Shown piece by piece: positions 1 to 6,050 of a DNA stretch of 8,766 nucleotides. This stretch comes from Planctomycetota bacterium (GTDB lineage: Bacteria > Planctomycetota > Phycisphaerae > Sedimentisphaerales > SG8-4). A model generated the notes under the pieces. That model was not told the DNA's origin. It made no database searches and saw only the letters and a list, made by a program, of their open reading frames with translations. The stretch lies in assembly GCA_030607345.1 (NCBI GenBank), contig JAUWKC010000047.1:1-8766 (forward strand), read 5' to 3'. Both the position numbers and the translations under genes were made by a program. The number at the start of each line of letters is the position of its first letter. Positions within the stretch are counted from its first letter, which is position 1.

Positions 1-569
1 GCTTCGTTTGTGTTTAGCCTCGGCCCCTGGCCGGGGTTCCTTCGGTGCAGGCAAACCGCGCGCACAAAACAATACCTTTTATGCAAAACAAAGCCAATTT
101 CCGGAGGGCTGCCAATGAATCTAACCTCAGCTCTAACAAGCACTTACGAACACAAACCACCCCTGGAGGCCCCAAAAAACAAAGCCAATTCCCGAAAACG
201 TCAAAATCAGCGCAAACCCAGTTCGCACAAAGGATTACGAAAAAAAACCCCCGCTGGAGGCGCCTCAAGCAAAAATTTGGAAAAATTTTCAGAATTTTCC
301 CCACCCGCCCCTTTTCAGTACGCACTGCCGCGGCCTTGATTTTATTGGACATTCAAAGACCCAGGCACGCCATATCTGCCGCAGAGGCTATATGTTGTAA
401 GAAGGTCGCCGATGTGCTTGATATATAGTTGCACCGGTTATAGGTCGTTTGGTTTGCAGCGTTTGTGCCGGTTAAAGAAAACAACCCGCTGCTGTCGATA
501 TTGGCCTAAGTCACCAGACGATGCGTAAGTTTGAAACTTTGCCTTCTAACTCAACAAGGATACGCGGTT
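1..569. other. intergenic region without a convincing gene
   Basis: Apart from the 91-bp repeat units this stretch holds little. A GC-rich hairpin occurs at 21-33 (CGGCC, loop CCT, GGCCG). From 267 to 569 I see AT-rich runs (267-300) and no clear promoter: TTGATA at 418-423 and TTATAG at 438-443 are only 14 bases apart, which is too close. The overlapping open frames here start at GTG or TTG or lack a ribosome binding site, and they compete on both strands. No tRNA or rRNA was recognised. Confidence 0.5.
85..266. repeat. two tandem units of about 91 bp (intergenic repeat)
   Basis: Units at 85-175 and 176-266 align without gaps at an offset of exactly 91 bases; by hand I count about 61 identical positions of 91. 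The best-conserved blocks are a 15-base AAAACAAAGCCAATT (85-99 and 176-190), TTACGAA (144-150 and 235-241) and CTGGAGGC (163-170 and 254-261). A very degenerate third unit may begin at 267. Open frames run through the region; one from ATG 81 to 428 would give 115 residues containing QNKANF. However, 91 is not a multiple of three, so the repeat falls in a different frame in each unit (QNKANF, then KKQSQF), and the translation is rich in Lys, Gln, Arg and Asn without domain character. I read it as a non-coding dispersed repeat that gene finders may mis-call as a hypothetical protein. Confidence 0.65.
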
Positions 570-719
570 ATGAGTAAAATGGAGTTGATAGACTGCATTC
601 GTGAGATCAACAAGAGCGCCAAGCTGGAATTTCTATCGAGTTTCTCCGAAGAGGAGTTGACGGCGTATCTTGAGCATCTGATGGAGCTGGACCTCAAGAA
701 GCTTACGGTTTGCTGTTGA
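570..719 (+). CDS. small acidic helical protein, 49 residues, unknown function
   Basis: The start is ATG 570, preceded by AAGGA (556-560) at a 9-base spacing, which is a good Shine-Dalgarno. The upstream TTG frame extension has no such support. The product begins MSKMELIDCIREINKSAK and continues with an FSEEELTAYLEHLMELD segment, giving two short amphipathic helices rich in Glu, Leu and Lys, and it ends with a Cys-Cys pair before the stop. It has no signal peptide or membrane segment, so a cytosolic, possibly protein-binding or oligomerising role is plausible but unproven. I have a vague recollection of similar short proteins in planctomycetes, but I cannot name a family. A hairpin followed by T-rich sequence lies about 22 bases after the stop. 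It is convergent with the minus-strand cvpA-like gene. Confidence 0.6.
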   Translation: MSKMELIDCIREINKSAKLEFLSSFSEEELTAYLEHLMELDLKKLTVCC

Positions 720-741
720 CGTTTTTTCGAGCTTCTTAGCC

Positions 742-792
742 CCGGCGTGGTGAGACCGTCACCGGCTCGGTTTATCATTATTTGCTTTTTTT
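742..792 (+). terminator. candidate intrinsic terminator after the small 49-residue gene
   Basis: An imperfect hairpin spans about 742-770. The inner stem is GGTGA (749-753), loop GACCG, TCACC (759-763). The outer arm is CCGG (742-745) against TCGG (767-770) with one wobble, and a 2x2 internal mismatch separates the arms. It is followed on the plus strand by T-rich sequence, including seven T's at 786-792. The T-tract lies on the plus-strand side only, so it would stop transcription of the 570-719 gene and not clearly that of the convergent operon. Confidence 0.4.
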
Positions 793-800
793 GGTCTGGC

Positions 801-1919
801 TTATTTCCCGAAGGGTTCCGGCTCCGGGGCCTGGTCGGCCGAGACGACCGGCGGAAGCTGGAGGATGTTATTCAATTTGAACTCGGCGAGGACGGGTGTG
901 TATCCGTCGGGTATATGGAAGGCGAAGTCCAGCCATTTCACACGAGATTTGTCCTCAAAATCGGAGGGTTTTACAGTGATTGTTTCGGTTAGTTTTTTTG
1001 TCTGTAGCTGGTTCTCGTCAGCGAGGTATCCGATAGGGTAGATATTTTTCCCTTTTCCGGAAAGAGGATTCTCGGCCCCGACGGCGCCTTTGCATACTAC
1101 TCTTACCTGTGAGAGTGTAAATGTTCCCGCCTCCTTGAGGACGCCTTTCTTAAATCCGAGACGGACAAATATCAGGCTGTGTCTGCTCTTCTGAGGTATT
1201 GTTTTTCCCTGTGGACCTTTGAGGCCTGCCGGCGCGTGCCAAACGGCGATGGGGTGTTGCTGCTCCTGTTTTTTTGACGGGAGCGTAATCGCCTCTGAGG
1301 TGGTGAGAAGAGAAACATTTTTGTCGCCGCTGAGTCGGTTCAGGAAGGTCTGGTCGAGGAAGTCCGGATGCATCGCTGCAAAGCTGTTTTTTCCGCTTAA
1401 GCTTGCTCTGCTGACGAGGCTGAACAGTCCGGTTACGAAGCCATCCGGATTCAGGATGGGCTTTTTGGGTTTTTCGGGGTTTGGTCTCGCCGAGTCGAAC
1501 CTCGTATACGGATACTCGGGCGGCAGCGGCGCCATTACCAGAGCGGTAAGGAGCAGGCCGGATGCAATGAGTCCGAGGAAGAAACCGCAGATAACTCTGC
1601 CGATTCGTTCCGCGTTTTGTCCGAAATCGACCTGCTTTTTTGTCAGTTGCTGCACAAGCGTCTGGAGTATCGCAAAAGTCAATACAACAAGCAGCGCGAA
1701 TGAGAGGCTCTGAGTCCAGGGCACGACGGCGGGGAATCGCGTTTTTGCGCCGTATTTTATGAAGATGTTTGCGAGCGGCTCGAAATAAGCAAAGGCGACT
1801 ATGCCGGCGAAAATGGCAGTCATCAACATGGCGAAAGAGTTTACGAGTTTTGTTTTTTGGTACTGATAGACGATGCAGGCCAGGATAATTGCGGGTATAA
1901 TCAAGTTTGCTATATACAT
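801..1919 (-). CDS. CvpA-like membrane protein with long C-terminal extension
   Basis: This is a 372-residue protein starting at ATG 1919, with GGAG 7 bases upstream. The first 130 residues hold about four hydrophobic segments (roughly 4-20, 27-45, 68-90, 108-130), with basic or polar links in between. This layout fits the CvpA (colicin V production) membrane family. Ordinary CvpA proteins are about 160-180 residues; this one continues for about 240 more residues after a Pro-rich linker (132-155). The extra part is soluble, with beta-like segments such as HSLIFVRLGF (247-256) and FTLSQVRVVC (267-276), and it ends in a Pro/Glu tail. CvpA relatives are associated with envelope functions, and the exact role is unknown. 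It is the last gene of the minus-strand operon after pilT and the GspE-like gene (61-base gap). The family call rests on the N-terminal topology only, and the tail is unassigned. Confidence 0.65.
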   Translation of the reverse strand: MYIANLIIPAIILACIVYQYQKTKLVNSFAMLMTAIFAGIVAFAYFEPLANIFIKYGAKTRFPAVVPWTQSLSFALLVVLTFAILQTLVQQLTKKQVDFGQNAERIGRVICGFFLGLIASGLLLTALVMAPLPPEYPYTRFDSARPNPEKPKKPILNPDGFVTGLFSLVSRASLSGKNSFAAMHPDFLDQTFLNRLSGDKNVSLLTTSEAITLPSKKQEQQHPIAVWHAPAGLKGPQGKTIPQKSRHSLIFVRLGFKKGVLKEAGTFTLSQVRVVCKGAVGAENPLSGKGKNIYPIGYLADENQLQTKKLTETITVKPSDFEDKSRVKWLDFAFHIPDGYTPVLAEFKLNNILQLPPVVSADQAPEPEPFGK

Positions 1920-1980
1920 ATAATATCTCCGGACTTAGGGCGGTAGGTACTTGCCGAACCGGTTAGTCTGTCGTTTGTGC

Positions 1981-3639
1981 TCATTTTGTCTGGCTCTTTT
2001 GTTTTTTCTTCTGTGTTCTTGTAAAGACTCTGACCATTTCGTTTATTGAGGTTGTGCCGGCCATTATTTTTCGCAGGGCCTGTTCCTGAAGATAGAGCAT
2101 TTTTGCGCCTCTGAGCTGAGAGCCGATTTCGGGGACTGTCTGCGCCTGTCCGAGGGCTTTGCGCAATTGCTCGGTGATAACTATGGTCTCGAAGACGCCC
2201 GTTCTTCCGACGAAGCCTGTTCCCTGGCAGTTTTGACAGGCGAAGGGTTTGCCGTGTTTGTCATACTGGACCTTTCCTGCGCGATGCAGCACTTTTGTCT
2301 TTTCAGGCGGCAGGCTGAATTTCCTGATGAGCTCGCGGTTGGGAGCGTATGCCTGTTTGCATTCTTCGCAGAGTATTCTCAGCAATCTCTGGTTGCTGAC
2401 CCCGAGCAGGTTTCCGAGCGCGACCTGTTTGTTTCCGACCAGTTGAATCCAGTTGGTAAGCGCCTTTATTACGCTGTCGGCCTGCATTACGAGATAGACG
2501 AGTTTTTTGTCTTTTGCCGCGTCACAGATGACTTTTGCGGTTTCGTTGTCGGGGCAGCCTGCGACCCCGACGATATCGGGCCCCATTCTTATCATAGCCT
2601 TCAGTTTTTTTGCGAACGTGGTTGTTCCGGTATCTGTCAGAGTAAACAGTTCCTGTGTAATGTTTGGCAGTTGAGCCGAAGATTCGGTTTCGAGCGTGTT
2701 TATGCTGTTCATGAACGCGTCGTGGTTTTTCAGCAGGCCGTAGAAGGTGGTAGTCACGCCGCTTCTTGGCGGTCCGGAGACGATGAAGAGTCCTTGTTTC
2801 AGTTTTTGCAGGTCGTTTAGCTGTCGGACCTGGTCGGACATCAGGCCGAACTCAGTGAGTGTGCCGACCTGCTGGTACATAATTCTTCTTATTTTGATTT
2901 GCTCTCCGGCCGTCGAGCCGGCCGTGGTTATTTCCCACTCGAACGATTCTTTTGCTCGTTGAATTCTGAACTTACCTCTTTGAGGTTTCCTCTTCTCTTT
3001 AACGTCGAGGTCGCCCACATTTTTCATGAAGCGTATGAAGTAGTCCATCTGTTCTCTTGACATTGAGGGTCTTTTGATGGCGGCGCCGTCTATCTGGTAT
3101 ATCACTCTGCACTCCTGCGCCGTCGGTATGAAAATCACGTCGCTTGCTCTTCTCCAGATGGCGTCGGTGAAGAGGTCATGAGCGGTTTTGTAGCCGAAGA
3201 AATCGGGCGTTTTCGGCTGGGGCATAGGGACTTCGTTGTTGTTGGCGGTTACGAAAAGGAAGGCCTTGAGGGCTTCGAGCTTTTTCTGCTTGTTTACGAA
3301 GAGACTTTTGATGTGTTCCGGGGTGAGGATTCGGTCATAATCCATGACCCTGCTGTTTCGGTGAGTAACGTAACTCAGTGCGGTTGCGGCAACTGCTATG
3401 ATGTAAAAGAGCATTGCTACGACAAAAACCGGCACGATGAGCCAGATGAATGCTGCTGAGGCGACTGCGGCAAAGACGATACCGGTCCAGAACAGCTCTT
3501 TCGTTTCGACGGTCTTGGCGTCGTGATATATCCAGGTAACCAGCGGAAGGGACACCAGGAACGAGGCAAGAAAAAGGAGAAGCTTTATAATAGAGATATA
3601 CCCTGTATATTGTATGGCGGTCAGTAACAAATCGGGCAT
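1981..3639 (-). CDS. GspE/PilB-like secretion ATPase homologue with degenerate nucleotide-binding motifs
   Basis: This is a 552-residue protein starting at ATG 3639 with GGAG 6 bases upstream. It has three or four hydrophobic segments at the N terminus (about 13-35, 50-70, 71-92), which is unusual for this normally peripheral family. An N2-like domain follows (ASDVIFIP at 165-172, YQIDG at 181-185, compare the family's ASDIH and RIDG), then the secretion-ATPase core. Every catalytic motif is altered. Walker A reads GPPRSGVTT (289-297), with Val for the catalytic Lys. The Asp box is LETES where EDPxE is expected. Walker B keeps PDI (354-356) but continues VAGCPD in place of VGEIRD. The TGH and HTN histidine box is lost near 378-388. 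The zinc tetracysteine is intact: C424/C427 and C468/C471. ATP hydrolysis is unlikely, so I infer a structural or regulatory partner of the pilus motor. The frame is open throughout, so this is not a recent pseudogene. It lies 30 bases after pilT. Confidence 0.85.
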   Translation of the reverse strand: MPDLLLTAIQYTGYISIIKLLLFLASFLVSLPLVTWIYHDAKTVETKELFWTGIVFAAVASAAFIWLIVPVFVVAMLFYIIAVAATALSYVTHRNSRVMDYDRILTPEHIKSLFVNKQKKLEALKAFLFVTANNNEVPMPQPKTPDFFGYKTAHDLFTDAIWRRASDVIFIPTAQECRVIYQIDGAAIKRPSMSREQMDYFIRFMKNVGDLDVKEKRKPQRGKFRIQRAKESFEWEITTAGSTAGEQIKIRRIMYQQVGTLTEFGLMSDQVRQLNDLQKLKQGLFIVSGPPRSGVTTTFYGLLKNHDAFMNSINTLETESSAQLPNITQELFTLTDTGTTTFAKKLKAMIRMGPDIVGVAGCPDNETAKVICDAAKDKKLVYLVMQADSVIKALTNWIQLVGNKQVALGNLLGVSNQRLLRILCEECKQAYAPNRELIRKFSLPPEKTKVLHRAGKVQYDKHGKPFACQNCQGTGFVGRTGVFETIVITEQLRKALGQAQTVPEIGSQLRGAKMLYLQEQALRKIMAGTTSINEMVRVFTRTQKKKQKSQTK

Positions 3640-3669
3640 ACCACACTCCGTTATAAAGTTCAGCGAGTT

Positions 3670-4803
3670 TTACAGGATACTGCTGCTCGTCGCTCTAATT
3701 CCCTTTAGGGCCATCTTGAGTTCTTCGAGGTTCGGCGCGTATTGATAGGCGTCCTTGGGGTCAACGCTTCCGTCTTGTATCAATAAGCGCAGGCTCTCGG
3801 TGAAGTCCAGCATACCTTCGTTTTGTGAGGCCCTTATGACACTGGGCAAATCAGCCTCCCGTTTATCGGAAATAAGTTTCCTCACGGCGGGGCTCGCGAT
3901 AAGAATTTCAACCGCTGGTATCCTGTCGATGCCTTCCTTGATGCTGGGCAGCAGCACCTGGCTGACTATAGCCTTCAAGGTCAGGCTCAGTGTTTGTCTT
4001 ACGAGGTCTCTCTCGCTCTGTGGGAACAGGTCGAGCAGCCTCTGTATGGATTGCGAGGCGTTCGCCGAGTGCATAGTGCCGAAGACCAGGTGTCCTGTTT
4101 CAGCGGCTCTCATCCCGGCGGTCACCGTTTTTGCGTCTCGCATTTCTCCGACTACGACGACATCGGGGTCTTCCCTCATAAGGTACCTCAGGGCCTCTTC
4201 ATAATCTTCCACGTCGACGCCGACTTCTCTTTGCGATACGATGGCCTTGGCGTCTTTGAAGGTGTACTCGATGGGGTCCTCAATTGTGATAATATGACAG
4301 GCTCGCGTGTGGTTAACATGGTCTATCATAGAGGCAATGGTGGTGGTTTTACCTGAGCCGGTGGGGCCGACAACCAGCACAAGTCCCTGTCCTGCCTCGG
4401 AGATTTTCTCGAGTATCTTGGGCAGGTGGAGCTTTTCAAAAGGCGGTATAGTGGCGTTAACACGCCTGGCTGAGACGCTTATCATTCCTCGTTGTCGGAA
4501 GATGTTTATTCGGAAGCGGTGTTCGGCGTCGAGTTCGTGGGCGAAGTCGAGCGTACCTGTCTTCAGGAAGAATTCTTTCTGCTCGGTGCCGAGGACTTCG
4601 AAGACGAGCTCTTCGATTCTCTGGGCGGTCATAACCTCTCCGGTGGTGCTCTTGAGGGTGCCGTAGATTCGCAGCTTAGGCGGCTGTCCTGCCTTAAGGT
4701 GCAGGTCGCTTGCCTTGGTCTTGACAGCAGCCCTGAAAAACTTGTTCAACTGCGGTTCGTGGTTGCCCGCTGAGTGGGCACCGACAGGCTGTCCGGTAAC
4801 CAT
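3670..4803 (-). CDS. pilT: type IV pilus retraction ATPase PilT
   Basis: This is a 377-residue hexameric motor ATPase of the secretion superfamily. PilT depolymerises type IV pili at the inner membrane and drives retraction, twitching and DNA uptake. All motifs are present: the N-terminal ASDLHL (31-36), Walker A GPTGSGKT (146-153), Asp box EDPIE (175-179), Walker B in DPDVVVVGEMRD (212-223) and His box TGHLVFGTMHS (236-246). The C-terminal part (PAVRKLI, 305-311) corresponds to the AIRNLIRE region of PilT in degenerate form. The length is close to the family's (about 345-380), with a roughly 15-residue N-terminal tail. The start ATG 4803 has GGAG 10 bases upstream. It is the first gene of the minus-strand operon and has a consensus promoter and a leader of about 110 bases. 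PilU is a possible alternative label; intact pilT is preferred. Confidence 0.92.
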   Translation of the reverse strand: MVTGQPVGAHSAGNHEPQLNKFFRAAVKTKASDLHLKAGQPPKLRIYGTLKSTTGEVMTAQRIEELVFEVLGTEQKEFFLKTGTLDFAHELDAEHRFRINIFRQRGMISVSARRVNATIPPFEKLHLPKILEKISEAGQGLVLVVGPTGSGKTTTIASMIDHVNHTRACHIITIEDPIEYTFKDAKAIVSQREVGVDVEDYEEALRYLMREDPDVVVVGEMRDAKTVTAGMRAAETGHLVFGTMHSANASQSIQRLLDLFPQSERDLVRQTLSLTLKAIVSQVLLPSIKEGIDRIPAVEILIASPAVRKLISDKREADLPSVIRASQNEGMLDFTESLRLLIQDGSVDPKDAYQYAPNLEELKMALKGIRATSSSIL

Positions 4804-4922
4804 TTTTTCGTAACTCCAAAATTCATAAGCCCGTGCGTCGGTTCGGCTTCTGCTAAATCCGTTCCGTTCAGCGGAGCTTGTTTTCAGTTCGTGAATTACA
4901 AAAACCTACCCTTGTATTATAT

Positions 4923-4950
4923 ATTATAGGAGTTTAGCGCGACTTGTCAA
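4923..4950 (-). promoter_or_regulatory. sigma70-type promoter of the pilT operon
   Basis: Read on the minus strand, there is a perfect -35 box TTGACA (4950-4945), a 16-base spacer and a perfect -10 box TATAAT (4928-4923). Transcription would begin near 4916, giving a leader of about 110 bases before pilT. A second TATAAT lies just downstream (4921-4916) but is spaced too far (23 bases) from this -35. No operator palindrome is obvious. Confidence 0.7.
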
Positions 4951-5056
4951 TACAGATAGGCCGATGGTGTCATAATTTTGGCAGATATATGCGGTATGTA
5001 TCGTGCTTTGGGGGTACCGCGTGGGCAATTAACGGCTGAATTCGAGCGGTTCTGCT

Positions 5057-5085
5057 TTGATTTTCGGCTCGTTAGAGATTATAAT
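5057..5085 (+). promoter_or_regulatory. predicted promoter of the pseudopilin gene
   Basis: TTGATT (5057-5062) and a perfect TATAAT (5080-5085) are separated by 17 bases. The start would be near 5092, leaving a leader of about 38 bases before ATG 5130. It is divergent from the pilT promoter, about 110 bases away. An earlier CATAAT at 4971-4976 is weaker. Confidence 0.55.
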
Positions 5086-5129
5086 GACTGTGTTGGCGGG
5101 CGTTGTGGCTGGGCCGACGAGGGCATTCT

Positions 5130-5870
5130 ATGTATGACAAAGTCGTATCTGGCAGGCCTGGTAGGGGCAGGCTTGGTGTGTGCCGGTGCTTCGGGAGGGG
5201 CTTTACGCTGATTGAAGTTCTCGTGGTGGCAGCGATTATATCGCTTCTGATGGCCATAATCCTCCCGGTGCTCGGCAAAGTCAAGGACCAGGCGAGGGCG
5301 GCGGTGTGTATGAGTAATATGCGCCAGATAGGAATTGCCGCTAAAGTTTATGCCGACGACTGGAATCAGCTTATTCCACGTGGGACCGGTGGGCCGCTCT
5401 GGTTTACGGCTTTTATGCCCTACCTGAGTCAGCACCCGATTGACGACGACTATCGCAACGTGAAGATTTACCGGTGTCCGAGTTATCCGAACAAAAGCCA
5501 GACCGTTTGCTATGTCGTAAATGGCTGGGGGTTCTGGGGCAGTGCCGATATAACCGGGCATGAAACGGGCGAGCCGACCAAGCTCAGCACCTGCACGCGA
5601 AGGATGGCGACTATCTATCTTGCCGACAACGAGTACGCCTCGTGGCGACCGATTATCACCAGTGCGACTGATGACGGTATTGAGCGCTGTGACGTTTGGA
5701 ATTCGGCGCATCTGCCTGCCTCGGAGCTTGCCGACATTACATTTGGGCGGCGAGTGGCGCAGAAACGCCACCGCAAAGGCTCCAATTGCCTCTGCCTTGA
5801 CTGGCACGTAGAGTATGTGCGGACGGAAGATATGGGTCTGGATATGTGGAGGTTCCACATCCGCCGGTAG
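5130..5870 (+). CDS. type II secretion / type IV pilin-like pseudopilin (prepilin N-methylation domain)
   Basis: This is a 246-residue protein. I chose ATG 5130 because GAGGG (5119-5123) lies 6 bases upstream; a TTG at 5103 would add nine residues without support. A basic leader of 24 residues ends in Gly24, followed by FTLIEVLVV. That is the prepilin peptidase site, with Glu at +5 (E29), and a hydrophobic helix runs through about residue 48. The globular part follows the pattern SNMRQIGIAAKVYADD (62-77) and ends with RHRKGSNCLCLDWH (213-226), which contains the H-x9-D motif typical of planctomycete pseudopilin-like proteins, with DW in place of the usual DG. Such proteins are very numerous in Planctomycetota, and the specific role of each is mostly unknown. 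The product would be inserted in the inner membrane, cleaved, and possibly assembled into a pilus or pseudopilus. The adjacent pilT operon fits this. Confidence 0.85.
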   Translation: MYDKVVSGRPGRGRLGVCRCFGRGFTLIEVLVVAAIISLLMAIILPVLGKVKDQARAAVCMSNMRQIGIAAKVYADDWNQLIPRGTGGPLWFTAFMPYLSQHPIDDDYRNVKIYRCPSYPNKSQTVCYVVNGWGFWGSADITGHETGEPTKLSTCTRRMATIYLADNEYASWRPIITSATDDGIERCDVWNSAHLPASELADITFGRRVAQKRHRKGSNCLCLDWHVEYVRTEDMGLDMWRFHIRR

Positions 5871-6050
5871 CTCTGCGGGTCGTTTGGCACCGGTAACAAG
5901 CCCTTCGGAGCAGCCTAAAGAGACGCCTCGGCCGTAAGCGGCCAGTGAGCATTTTCTGTTGCTATTGGCGGGGGCAAGCCGAAAAAGGAAGTGGGCACAG
6001 GCTCACCCGGTTGGGCAGGACGGTGATGGTCTTATGCGCTCGAAAAGGCA
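5871..6050 (+). other. intergenic leader before ftsW with small hairpins
   Basis: These 180 bases contain no gene. Two short hairpins are visible: GGCCG (5930-5934), loop TAAG, CGGCC (5939-5943); and GTGGGC (5991-5996), loop ACAG, GCTCAC (6001-6006, one G-U pair). No convincing -35/-10 pair was found, so ftsW may be co-transcribed with the pseudopilin gene or use a non-canonical promoter. The first hairpin is followed only by a weak T-run (ATTTTCTGTT), so it is a poor terminator. Confidence 0.35.

Noticed and set aside
45..428. Open frame of up to 127 residues (GTG 45 or ATG 81) containing QNKANF
   Set aside because: It crosses the 91-bp tandem repeat, whose units fall in different frames; no ribosome binding site, low-complexity composition, and competing frames on both strands.
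2167..2820. 217-residue plus-strand frame
   Set aside because: It lies wholly antisense inside the GspE-like gene, with no domain character; it is a shadow of the high-quality minus-strand protein.
1981..3639. Pseudogene status for the GspE-like gene
   Set aside because: The reading frame is continuous with a good ribosome site and preserved zinc cysteines; only the catalytic motifs are lost, which points to a pseudoenzyme rather than decay.
4978..5211. 77-residue plus-strand frame starting at TTG
   Set aside because: It contains the predicted pseudopilin promoter, overlaps the pseudopilin start in another frame, and lacks a ribosome binding site.
5079..5858. 259-residue minus-strand frame
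   Set aside because: Antisense to the pseudopilin gene, which has clear prepilin motifs and a ribosome site; the antisense product shows no recognisable motif.
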